Source: an uncultured Verrucomicrobiota bacterium (GTDB lineage: Bacteria; Verrucomicrobiota; Verrucomicrobiia; Chthoniobacterales; SZAS-18). Taken from it: a stretch of 51,000 bases of DNA. The translations under genes were made by a program, and so were the position numbers. The stretch is taken from contig CALMAQ010000308.1 of NCBI GenBank assembly GCA_937859745.1, positions 1-51,000 on the forward strand. Reading direction: 5' to 3'. Of the stretch, positions 40,466 to 48,202 are shown piece after piece. The notes beneath the pieces are model-generated. The model saw only the letters and a program-made list of their open reading frames with translations, made no database searches and was not told the origin of the DNA. Positions within the stretch are counted from its first letter, which is position 1. Each line of letters starts with the position of its first letter.

Positions 40466-42181
40466 TCAGTCTGCCTGGGGTGGCAGCGTGATGAAGTCTC
40501 CCGTACTGAAATTATAAAAGCTGCGCGGGTTGGTCGTGTAGTGCCCGGGGTTGTTGGTGTCGGGGAAATAGTACAGGACCGTTTTCAGGGTGAGGTCATA
40601 CAGGAACGGGAATGGGTAGGCAGGCGACGTATAGAAATAACGGCTGCTCGCAAAATCGTAGAGGTAGATTCCCCCCTGTCCGTCGTTGGCGTCGACCACG
40701 AACTCGTATCCCAAGTCGAAATGGTAGATGTAGTTCGGATTGGAGAGGAAACTGTAGTACCCGAAGAAGTTGCCGTTGGGGAATTGCAGGTAATCAACGC
40801 CGTTGCCCAGCGCGACCTCATCGGTAAAGAACGACGAGCGCGCTCCGTACAGCCCGACGACGCTCGGCAGGAAGTTGTTGTTGACCTTCCGGCTGACGGT
40901 TTCCCCGACGTACACGTCGCCGCTCGCGGCGTGTGGGACGATCGTCTGCACCGTGTTGATGATGTTCGTGCCGGGGTCAAAGCTGGTGTCCACGGCACCG
41001 TTCGCCAGGAGCAGCGCTAGGTAGCGCCGGGTCAACCCGTTGACCGTGATGAAGTTTCCACCCACGTACATCCGCCCGTCCGCGAGCAACACGATGGTGT
41101 TGACGGCCACGACGTTCACGTCGGAGGAGTCCACCTGCGCGACCCCGGCGACGAAGGTCGTGTCCAGCGTGCCGTTATAGTTCAACCGCGCGATCTTGGC
41201 GACCGGAATGCCGTTGACGGTGTTGAAGTCACCGCCGATGAGCACCTTTCCGTCCGGTTGCACCGTGACGATGTTGACGCGGTCGTCGATCACCGGTGCA
41301 AAGGTCGTATCGATCGATCCGTCGTTGTTCAGCCGGGCCAGCTTCGCGAACGTGCGGCCATCGATCTGGTTGAACAGGCCGCCGACGAGGATTTTTCCGT
41401 TGGGAGCACCCGTCGCGGGGTCACGCGCTTCCGCCAGGGTCAACACGTTGTTGTCGATGTTGAGCGCGGGGTCGAAAGTCGGGTCGATGGTGCCGTCCAC
41501 GCTGCCGTCGTTGACGTTGTTGTCGGTCAGACGGACGATATGGTTGTGGGTCGTGTTGTTGAAGGAAGTAAAAAGGCCGCCAACCACAACCTTGTTGTCC
41601 GAGGATGACAAGATGGCCGTCACGTAGTCGTCCGCACCCTGGCCTACATTGAACGACGTGTCGATGACAAAGCCCGGACTGAGACGCAAGATGTTCAGCT
41701 TGGGTGTCGCGGTCGCACTGGTCTTCCCGAACTGGCCGCCGATGAAGAAGAAGCCAGGGTTCGCATTATCACTCACGGTGGTGTAGACGATGCGCGAGGC
41801 GCTGCCAAAATTGGACGGTGCCTCGGCAAGAGAATCTGGCTCGATGAGGTCGGTCGACAGTTGTATCCCCGTGGGCAAAAGCTCACGGCCAAAAACATCG
41901 GTGTCGCCGCCGACCACCAGAAATTGGTCGGGGTTGTTGGGGTCGAGATAGTTGGCGGGCATCGAACTGCTGCTGTCGATGAAGTTGTACTGGTAGAGCG
42001 AGTAGATGGTCGCACCGCTAAGCGCGGAGACGAAAGTGGGGTCGAGGCTGCCGGGACCCTGCGCTTGGACCGGCAGCGCGGCCACCGTACAGAACGCCAG
42101 GGCGACGAACGCCGTTTTCTCCAGGCAACGGCGGAAGCGGAAGGACGAGGGGGACCAGGAGAACGCGAAGGCGGAACTCAT
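40466..42181 (-). CDS. Secreted delta-60 repeat protein
   Basis: A 571-residue exported protein with a signal peptide (MSSAFAFSWSPSSFRFRRCL, hydrophobic core, cleavage near VQAQG). Residues about 45-440 carry at least six delta-60 repeats of the form VxPDGKVLIGGDFNTVNGxPxxKIARLNxDGxLDTTF, which fold as beta-propeller-like blades. After about residue 440 a different domain of ~110 residues is very rich in Tyr and Phe (FFGYYSFLSNPNYIYHFDLG; YYFPDTNNPGHYTTNPRSFY). Delta-60 proteins are surface or secreted proteins of unknown function common in Verrucomicrobia and Myxococcota. ATG 42181 is preferred over the longer reading. Confidence 0.85.
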   Translation of the reverse strand: MSSAFAFSWSPSSFRFRRCLEKTAFVALAFCTVAALPVQAQGPGSLDPTFVSALSGATIYSLYQYNFIDSSSSMPANYLDPNNPDQFLVVGGDTDVFGRELLPTGIQLSTDLIEPDSLAEAPSNFGSASRIVYTTVSDNANPGFFFIGGQFGKTSATATPKLNILRLSPGFVIDTSFNVGQGADDYVTAILSSSDNKVVVGGLFTSFNNTTHNHIVRLTDNNVNDGSVDGTIDPTFDPALNIDNNVLTLAEARDPATGAPNGKILVGGLFNQIDGRTFAKLARLNNDGSIDTTFAPVIDDRVNIVTVQPDGKVLIGGDFNTVNGIPVAKIARLNYNGTLDTTFVAGVAQVDSSDVNVVAVNTIVLLADGRMYVGGNFITVNGLTRRYLALLLANGAVDTSFDPGTNIINTVQTIVPHAASGDVYVGETVSRKVNNNFLPSVVGLYGARSSFFTDEVALGNGVDYLQFPNGNFFGYYSFLSNPNYIYHFDLGYEFVVDANDGQGGIYLYDFASSRYFYTSPAYPFPFLYDLTLKTVLYYFPDTNNPGHYTTNPRSFYNFSTGDFITLPPQAD

Positions 42182-42190
42182 AAGGCAGGG

Positions 42191-42220
42191 AGGGTATGTG
42201 CATTTGGCCGCACCGCGCAA
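42191..42220 (-). promoter_or_regulatory. Possible promoter of the delta-60 gene
   Basis: Minus strand TTGCGC (42220-42215), an 18-base spacer and TACCCT (42196-42191), nine bases before ATG 42181. Weak matches. Confidence 0.3.
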
Positions 42221-42413
42221 CCCCCAAAATAGCGGAGGGGCAGCGGGCTCGCGCCGCCAAAACAGACTTTGCCGCGGCAAACCGCTCGCGCGCGGCGGGT
42301 TTTCGAGCGGGGAGCAATGTGCGGGAGCCGGGACGCCACGCATAGGATTGCCGAGGATTGAGCGTTGCAAAGGCAGCCGATCCAAGGCTCAGTCTAGAGC
42401 CCCACGCTCCGCC

Positions 42414-43238
42414 ATGTCCCCCGCTACCCCCGCCAACCGCATCGACGCCACGTTCGCTTCCCTGCGCGGCGTCGGCAAAAAAGCCTTCGTTGCCTACGTC
42501 GCGGCCGGGGACCCTGACCTTACGCAGACGGCGCGGATCGCGTTTGCCCTGGAGGGAGCCGGGGTGGACCTGCTCGAACTGGGCGTGCCGTTCTCCGATC
42601 CCTTGGCGGACGGTACGGTCAACCAGGCGGCGGCCACCCGCGCGCTGGCCTCGGGCACGACGACGGGCGGCGTGCTGCGCGCGGTGCGCGGGATGCGCGC
42701 AGACGGCCTGAAGCTGCCCGTGGTGCTCTACACCTACCTCAATCCCGTCTACGTCTACGGGTTCGAGCGGTTCTTGGCCGAAGCCGCCGCCGCCGGGGTG
42801 GACGGCGTCCTGGTGCTCGACCTGCCCCCCGACGAGGCGGAGCGCAACCCCGAACTCCGGCTGCGGCCCAGCGGCTTGAAGTTCATCCGGCTGATCGCCC
42901 CGACCACGCCGCCGGATCGGGCGAAGCTCATCGCCGCCTCGGCGGAAGGCTTCGTGTATTTTGTCTCTCGCGAGGGCGTCACGGGCGAGCAGCAGAGCGT
43001 GTCGGCCTCTATCGACGAACGCATGGCCACGATCCGGCAGGCCACGTCACTGCCGGTCGTGGTCGGGTTCGGCATCTCCAACCCGGAGCAGGCGCGCGAG
43101 TCGGCGCGCTCCGTCGATGGCGTGGTGGTAGGCAGCGCCATCGTGCGGCAGATCGGTGCGCTCGGCACGGAGCCGGAGCTGGCCGCACGGATCGCGGATA
43201 TCGTCCGGCCGATGGTGAGGGCGGTAAAAGATTCTTAG
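42414..43238 (+). CDS. trpA: Tryptophan synthase alpha subunit
   Basis: A 274-residue TIM barrel that cleaves indole-3-glycerol phosphate to indole for TrpB. Catalytic residues E55 (LLELGVPFSDP) and D66 (LADGTVNQA) are present, with YVYGFERF, LDLPPDEA, FVYFVSREGVTG and VVGFGISNPEQ. Start ATG 42414 gives MSPATPANRIDATF; the long upstream reading is non-coding. It opens the run of biosynthetic genes to 48 kb, with trpB elsewhere. Confidence 0.96.
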   Translation: MSPATPANRIDATFASLRGVGKKAFVAYVAAGDPDLTQTARIAFALEGAGVDLLELGVPFSDPLADGTVNQAAATRALASGTTTGGVLRAVRGMRADGLKLPVVLYTYLNPVYVYGFERFLAEAAAAGVDGVLVLDLPPDEAERNPELRLRPSGLKFIRLIAPTTPPDRAKLIAASAEGFVYFVSREGVTGEQQSVSASIDERMATIRQATSLPVVVGFGISNPEQARESARSVDGVVVGSAIVRQIGALGTEPELAARIADIVRPMVRAVKDS

Positions 43239-43285
43239 ACAGCGCGGGGGTTCGCGGTCAAAGATTGGGGGTCACCGATCATTGT

Positions 43286-44131
43286 ATGCACAGGCTCACA
43301 TTCACCAAGATGAACGGAGCGGGCAACGACTTCGTCTTGCTCGACAACCGGGCGGGCGGACTCCAGCTCGACGGCCCGGCCATCGCCCGTCTCTGCGACC
43401 GGCACCGCGGCGTCGGGGCGGATGGCGTTTTGCTGGTCGAGCCGCCCGGAACCTCCCAGGCCGAGTTCCGCATGCGCTACTACAACGCTGACGGCGGCGA
43501 GGCCGAGATGTGCGGCAACGGCGCGCGCTGCTTCGCCCGCTTCGCCACCCGCTTGGAAGCCGGGGGCAACGGCGCGAGCCGTCCGCGCGACTACCTCACC
43601 TTCCAGACCCAAGCAGGATTGATCCACGCCCGGCTGGACGGCGAACTCGTGCGGCTGGACATGAGCCAGCCCACCGACGGACGGGCGCTGGGCAGCCTCG
43701 AATTGGACCACGAGACGCTCGCCGAAGCGTACTTCCTCAATACTGGCGTCCCACACGTCGTGGTACCCATCGCCGACACGGACCGGGTGGACGTGTACCC
43801 CGTTGGCCGGGCGGTCCGCTACCACGCGCGTTTTACGCCCAAGGGCACGAACGTCAACTTCATCCAGCGGCTCGGACCGGACGAGATCATCCTGCGGACC
43901 TACGAGCGCGGGGTGGAGGGCGAGACATTGGCCTGCGGCACGGGTGCCACGGCCAGCGCCCTGATCCACGCCGAAATGGCCGGACACCAGGGAGCCGGCA
44001 CCGTGGCGGTGCGGGTGCGCTCTGGGGACACCTTGCACATCGGCTTCGAGCGCACCGGCCCTTTCCGGTTCGAGCGGGTCACGCTGGGCGGCCCGGCCGA
44101 GTTCGTGTTCAGCGGCGAGATCGCCATCTAA
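43286..44131 (+). CDS. dapF: Diaminopimelate epimerase
   Basis: A 281-residue PLP-independent racemase converting LL- to meso-diaminopimelate for lysine and peptidoglycan. It starts MHRLTFTKMNGAGNDFVLLD. Catalytic C76 is in MCGNGARCFARF, and the second cysteine is in ACGTGATASAL near the C-terminus. TPKGTNVNFIQ is also conserved. It precedes dapA by 15 bases. Confidence 0.96.
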   Translation: MHRLTFTKMNGAGNDFVLLDNRAGGLQLDGPAIARLCDRHRGVGADGVLLVEPPGTSQAEFRMRYYNADGGEAEMCGNGARCFARFATRLEAGGNGASRPRDYLTFQTQAGLIHARLDGELVRLDMSQPTDGRALGSLELDHETLAEAYFLNTGVPHVVVPIADTDRVDVYPVGRAVRYHARFTPKGTNVNFIQRLGPDEIILRTYERGVEGETLACGTGATASALIHAEMAGHQGAGTVAVRVRSGDTLHIGFERTGPFRFERVTLGGPAEFVFSGEIAI

Positions 44132-44146
44132 GACAAAGGACAACGC

Positions 44147-45037
44147 ATGCCCCCATTTACAGGCACCTACACGGCGATGGTCACTCCGTTCCGCGACGAC
44201 CGGGTGGATACCGCCGCTTTCTCACGGCTCATCGACGAACAGATCGCCGCCGGAGTGGACGGCGTGGTCGCGGTCGGGACCACGGGCGAATCGCCCACGC
44301 TGGATCACGCCGAGCACGTCGAGGTGATCCGTCTCGCGGTCGAAACGGCGGCGGAGCGGTGCAAGGTCATCGCCGGAACCGGCTCGAACTGCACTCGCGA
44401 GGCCATTGAGATGACGGGCCAGGCGGAGCGCGTCGGCGCGGATGCTGCCCTGCTCGTGGCTCCCTACTACAACAAGCCCTCGCAGGAAGGCCTGTACCGG
44501 CATTTCCGCGCCATCGCGGAGTCCACGAAGATGCCGGTGATCCTGTACTCGGTCCCCGGACGCTCCGTGGTCGAGATCGGCGTGGAGACCACGCGGCGGT
44601 TGGCGGACGACTGCCCGAACGTCGTCGCCATCAAGGAGGCCGGGGGCAGCGTGGACCGGATCAGCCAATTGCGGGCCGCCTTGCCGCCGGATTTCACGAT
44701 CCTCTCCGGTGATGATGCCCTCACGCTGCCCTACCTGGCGGCGGGCGCGCGGGGGGTCATCAGCGTGACCTCTAACCTGATTCCCGCCGAGATCGTCCGC
44801 ATGGTCAGCGCGTTCCTACACGGGAAACTCGATGCCGCGCAGGCGCTGCACCACCGCTATTACTCTTTGCACAAGGACCTGTTCATCGAACCGAATCCCG
44901 TGCCGGTGAAAACGGCGATGTCGCTCGCCTGGGGCTGGCTGACGCCGGACGTTCGCCTGCCACTCTGCGAGATGAGTGATGGAACCCTCCAGCAGTTGCG
45001 CCGCACGCTGGCCGACCTCGATCTGATCAAGGCGTGA
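44147..45037 (+). CDS. dapA: 4-hydroxy-tetrahydrodipicolinate synthase
   Basis: A 296-residue aldolase condensing pyruvate and aspartate semialdehyde. Motifs: GTYTAMVTPFRDD, VAVGTTGESPTL, APYYNKPSQEGLYRHF with the catalytic Tyr, and NVVAIKEAGG with the Schiff-base lysine. AAAGGA precedes ATG 44147. Its TGA overlaps the GTG of dapB (GTGA, 45034-45037). Confidence 0.97.
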   Translation: MPPFTGTYTAMVTPFRDDRVDTAAFSRLIDEQIAAGVDGVVAVGTTGESPTLDHAEHVEVIRLAVETAAERCKVIAGTGSNCTREAIEMTGQAERVGADAALLVAPYYNKPSQEGLYRHFRAIAESTKMPVILYSVPGRSVVEIGVETTRRLADDCPNVVAIKEAGGSVDRISQLRAALPPDFTILSGDDALTLPYLAAGARGVISVTSNLIPAEIVRMVSAFLHGKLDAAQALHHRYYSLHKDLFIEPNPVPVKTAMSLAWGWLTPDVRLPLCEMSDGTLQQLRRTLADLDLIKA

Positions 45038-45843
45038 GCGGGCGGGCGTCATCCGGGCCGTTGTCCGTCGCGTTATGCGGCGCGCAGGGCCGCATGGGCC
45101 AGGCCGTCGTGGCTTGCGCTGGGCGCGAGCCGGAGCGGTTCCGCGTCGCCGCGTGGCAGGCGCGGGATGTGGGGGCAGCCGCCATCGAAGGCGACGCCGT
45201 GATCGACTTCAGCAGTCCCGCTGCCCTGCCGGGTTTGCTCGCTGCCTGCCAGAAGGCCCGCAAGCCGCTGGTCATCGGCACCACCGGGTTCGACCCGGCC
45301 GCCCGCGACGCCATCGCGCGCGCCGCGCACACGCTCCCCATCGTCCTGGCCGCGAACTTCAGCGTCGGCGTCAACGCCCTGTTCTGGCTGACGCGGCAGG
45401 CGGCGCGCATCCTGGGGCTGGAATTCGACCTCGAAGTGGTCGAGGCGCACCACCGGCTCAAGAAGGACGCGCCCAGCGGCACAGCCCGGCGGCTCGTGGA
45501 GATCCTGGCGGAAGCGCGTGGCCTTAGCGCCGAGGCGGATGCGCGCCACGGCCGCCACGGGCTGGTCGGGGCGCGGGGGCGGCAGGAAATTGGCGTCCAC
45601 TCCGTACGCGCAGGCGATGTTGTCGGGGAGCACACGGTCCTTTTCGCCAGTGTCGGTGAGCGGCTGGAACTCGTCCACCGCGCTTCGAGCCGCGAGACGT
45701 TCGCGGCGGGGGCGCTGCGGGCGGCGGAATGGCTGGCGGCGCAACCGGCGGGTTTGTACGACATGGAGGACGTGCTAGGCTTGCGCGGCGTCCTGTCCCC
45801 GTCCGGTGGCGTCGGACCGCTCCAGCCTCCTCCCGCGCCATGA
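45034..45843 (+). CDS. dapB: 4-hydroxy-tetrahydrodipicolinate reductase
   Basis: A 269-residue NAD(P)H reductase, the step after DapA. Cofactor motif CGAQGRMGQAV (15-25), GTTGFDP, ANFSVGVNALFWL and the signature EAHHRLKKDAPSGTA with catalytic His and Lys. GTG start is fixed by overlap with dapA. Its stop overlaps the next start (ATGA, 45840-45843). Confidence 0.96.
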   Translation: MSGRASSGPLSVALCGAQGRMGQAVVACAGREPERFRVAAWQARDVGAAAIEGDAVIDFSSPAALPGLLAACQKARKPLVIGTTGFDPAARDAIARAAHTLPIVLAANFSVGVNALFWLTRQAARILGLEFDLEVVEAHHRLKKDAPSGTARRLVEILAEARGLSAEADARHGRHGLVGARGRQEIGVHSVRAGDVVGEHTVLFASVGERLELVHRASSRETFAAGALRAAEWLAAQPAGLYDMEDVLGLRGVLSPSGGVGPLQPPPAP

Positions 45844-46304
45844 AACTTCTCTGGGCCGTGATCCCCACTCTCCTGAGCTTGACCGCCGCCGCGAGCCCGC
45901 TCTGCGCGCAGGGTCCCAACAAACCTGCTGCCGCCCCGGAGCCGCCTATCCAGACCGGCGGCGAGATGGCCGCTCTGGCGGCGGCGGACGTCTGGCTCGC
46001 GCAGGTCGATGATGCCCGCTACGCGGACAGTTGGCAGGCCACCGCGGCCCTGTTTCAAAAGGCCGAGCCGCAGGAGCGTTGGGTGGCGTTGATGAACAGC
46101 CGACGCCAGCCGTTGGGCAAGGTGTCGTCGCGCAAAAACATCAGCCGCCAGTTCACCCGGAAGGTTCCCGGCACCCCGGACGGCCAGTATGTCGTGCTCC
46201 TGTACAACACCTCGTTCGAGCACAAGCCGGACGCCGTCGAGACCGTCACCACGTTGCTGGACGCGGACGGACGCTGGAAGATCGTGGGCTACTTGGTCCA
46301 TTAA
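45840..46304 (+). CDS. Secreted DUF4019-domain protein
   Basis: A 154-residue exported protein with a signal peptide (MKLLWAVIPTLLSLTAAASP) and a DUF4019 domain: AAADVWLAQVDDARYADSW, NSRRQPLGKVSSRK, PDGQYVVLLYNTSFEHK and DGRWKIVGYLV. The family's function is unknown. It is translationally coupled to dapB by ATGA, although no metabolic link is obvious. Confidence 0.88.
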   Translation: MKLLWAVIPTLLSLTAAASPLCAQGPNKPAAAPEPPIQTGGEMAALAAADVWLAQVDDARYADSWQATAALFQKAEPQERWVALMNSRRQPLGKVSSRKNISRQFTRKVPGTPDGQYVVLLYNTSFEHKPDAVETVTTLLDADGRWKIVGYLVH

Positions 46305-46364
46305 ACCCCGCCATCCTGCGCCCGCGCACGGCTACCGTTCCCCTCACCCCGCTGTCTCCGCGCG

Positions 46365-46901
46365 ATGTCTATTCCCGTCGGGATCGGTCTGGGCTCCAAC
46401 CTGGGTGACAGGCTCCAGCATCTCCGGCGGGCGCGCCAGACGATCTTGGCGCTGCCCGGTGTCGTTCCGACCGAGGGAGCGCCGCCGGAGCGTTCGTGCC
46501 TCAGTGCGCCGGTCTACGAGACCGACCCCGTCGGCTGCCCTCCCGGTTCAGCCTCTTTTCTGAACACCGTGATCGAGGTCGGCCTGCACGCGCGCTGCTC
46601 GCCCCTGCACCTGTTGGATGCATTGCGGCAGGTCGAGCGTTTCCTCGGACGGCCCGCGCGCTACCCGCGCAACGCTCCCCGCTGCATCGACCTCGACATC
46701 CTCTACGCGGGGCAATTCAAGATGGCGACCTCCGACCTGGCTCTGCCCCATCCCCGCCTGCACACCCGGCGGTTCGTCCTCGCGCCGCTGGCGGACATCC
46801 GCCCCGGCCTGAAACTTCCCGGCTTTGAGAAGCCGATCGACGTTTTGCTGCACGAATTAGAGGATCCCGCGACCGTCCAGGTGGTTGTGGACACCTGGTA
46901 G
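46365..46901 (+). CDS. folK: 2-amino-4-hydroxy-6-hydroxymethyldihydropteridine pyrophosphokinase
   Basis: A 178-residue folate-pathway kinase. It starts MSIPVGIGLGSNLGDRLQHL, and the family signature RYPRNAPRCIDLDILYAG followed by LPHPRLHTRRFVLAPLADI is intact, including the catalytic Asp pair (DLD). It lies upstream of panB by 15 bases, as in several bacteria. Confidence 0.95.
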   Translation: MSIPVGIGLGSNLGDRLQHLRRARQTILALPGVVPTEGAPPERSCLSAPVYETDPVGCPPGSASFLNTVIEVGLHARCSPLHLLDALRQVERFLGRPARYPRNAPRCIDLDILYAGQFKMATSDLALPHPRLHTRRFVLAPLADIRPGLKLPGFEKPIDVLLHELEDPATVQVVVDTW

Positions 46902-46916
46902 TCAACTCCCACCCCC

Positions 46917-47687
46917 ATGCTCACCTCCGACGACATCCGCCAGCGCAAACGCGACGGCCGCAAGATCAGCTCGCTGACGGCCTACGACTATCCCATGGGC
47001 CGGTTGCTCGACGAAAGCGGCCTCGACCTCATCCTCGTCGGCGATTCGCTCGGCATGGTGGTACTCGGGCACCCTGATACCACCTTCGTGACGATGGAGG
47101 ACATGGTCCACCACACGCGGGCCGTCGCGCGCGGCGTCCAGCGGGCGCTGCTCGTTGCCGACCTGCCTGCTCGCAGCTACCTGACGCCGGGGGCAGCCCT
47201 CGCCAACGCGCGGCGGCTCGTGGATGCCGGGGCCGGGGCGGTCAAGCTCGAGGGGGGCACCGGGATGCGTCCGCAGATGGAGGCAATCACCAACGCAGGC
47301 ATCCCGTTGATGGGGCATATCGGCATGCTGCCGCAATCCGTCCGCGAGGAGGGCGGCTACAAGGTCAAGGGCCGCTCGGAGGCCGAAGCCCGGGCGCTGC
47401 TGCAGGACGGTCTGGCCGTGCAGGAGGCCGGCGCGTTCGCCGTGGTGCTCGAAATCGTGGCTCCCGAGACCGCCCACCGGATCACCCAGGCGCTGGAGAT
47501 TCCTACGGTCGGCATCGCCTCCGGCGCGGACTGCGACGGCCAGATCCTCGTGACCTATGACCTCATCGGATTATTCCCTTGGTTCCAGCCCAAGTTTGTC
47601 ACGCCCAAGGCGCAGATCGCCAGCGCGATACGCGACGCCGTGGCAGGCTACATCGAGGAAACGCGCCGCGGCGGCCCCGCCGCGTGA
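46917..47687 (+). CDS. panB: 3-methyl-2-oxobutanoate hydroxymethyltransferase
   Basis: A 256-residue enzyme making ketopantoate for pantothenate and CoA. Motifs: SSLTAYDYPMGRLLDESGLD, VGDSLGMVVLGHPDT with a metal-binding Asp, VKLEGG, MGHIGMLPQS, and FAVVLEIVAPE with the catalytic glutamate. Length is normal. folK-panB adjacency supports a cofactor operon. Confidence 0.96.
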   Translation: MLTSDDIRQRKRDGRKISSLTAYDYPMGRLLDESGLDLILVGDSLGMVVLGHPDTTFVTMEDMVHHTRAVARGVQRALLVADLPARSYLTPGAALANARRLVDAGAGAVKLEGGTGMRPQMEAITNAGIPLMGHIGMLPQSVREEGGYKVKGRSEAEARALLQDGLAVQEAGAFAVVLEIVAPETAHRITQALEIPTVGIASGADCDGQILVTYDLIGLFPWFQPKFVTPKAQIASAIRDAVAGYIEETRRGGPAA

Positions 47688-47707
47688 ACCCACCGGCAGC
47701 GCCGGAC

Positions 47708-47736
47708 TTGTTTTTTTGATCGGCAGTCGGTAGGCT
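47708..47736 (+). promoter_or_regulatory. Putative promoter of the bifunctional nuclease-family gene
   Basis: TTGTTT (47708-47713), a 17-base spacer and TAGGCT (47731-47736), seven bases before ATG 47744. This favours ATG 47744 over the GTG at 47738. Confidence 0.4.
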
Positions 47737-47743
47737 GGTGGCC

Positions 47744-48202
47744 ATGAACAAAACGGTCGTGCAAGTTCAGGTGCGAGCCGTCCTGCCCACGAAGGAAGGT
47801 TGTGCGGTCTTCCTGGGCAACAAGGAGAAGGTCTTTATCATCTACGTCGATCAGAACGTGGGGGCCGCCATCACCATGTTCATGCGTGAGACCCCCAAGG
47901 AACGCCCCCTGACCCACGACCTGCTGGCCAACGTCATGATGGGCCTCGGTGCCAAGGTCGAGCGCGTGGTCATCAACGAACTCAAGAGCGCCACGTACTT
48001 TGCCCGGCTCATCATCAGCGCGGAGAACGAAATCCAGCAGCGCAAGCTCATCGAGATCGACGCCCGCCCGAGCGATTGCATCGCGCTGGCGATCCAGCAG
48101 AAGGCGAGCATCTTCATCAGCCACGACGTGTGGGAGGAAGTCGATGACATGAGCGACGTGCTCAAAAAGATGGAGGAAGGCGGCTTCGAGATCGAAGGCT
48201 AG
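47744..48202 (+). CDS. Bifunctional nuclease family (DUF151) protein
   Basis: A 152-residue protein: MNKTVVQVQVRAVLPTKEGC, RPLTHDLLANVMMGLGAKVE, TYFARLIISAENE and EIDARPSDCIALAIQQKASI. These match DUF151/BFN proteins, named for plant and archaeal members with RNase and DNase activity; bacterial roles are unclear. The C-terminus ends acidic (KKMEEGGFEIEG). Its stop shares the CTAG (48199-48202) with the convergent ptsI gene. Confidence 0.9.
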   Translation: MNKTVVQVQVRAVLPTKEGCAVFLGNKEKVFIIYVDQNVGAAITMFMRETPKERPLTHDLLANVMMGLGAKVERVVINELKSATYFARLIISAENEIQQRKLIEIDARPSDCIALAIQQKASIFISHDVWEEVDDMSDVLKKMEEGGFEIEG

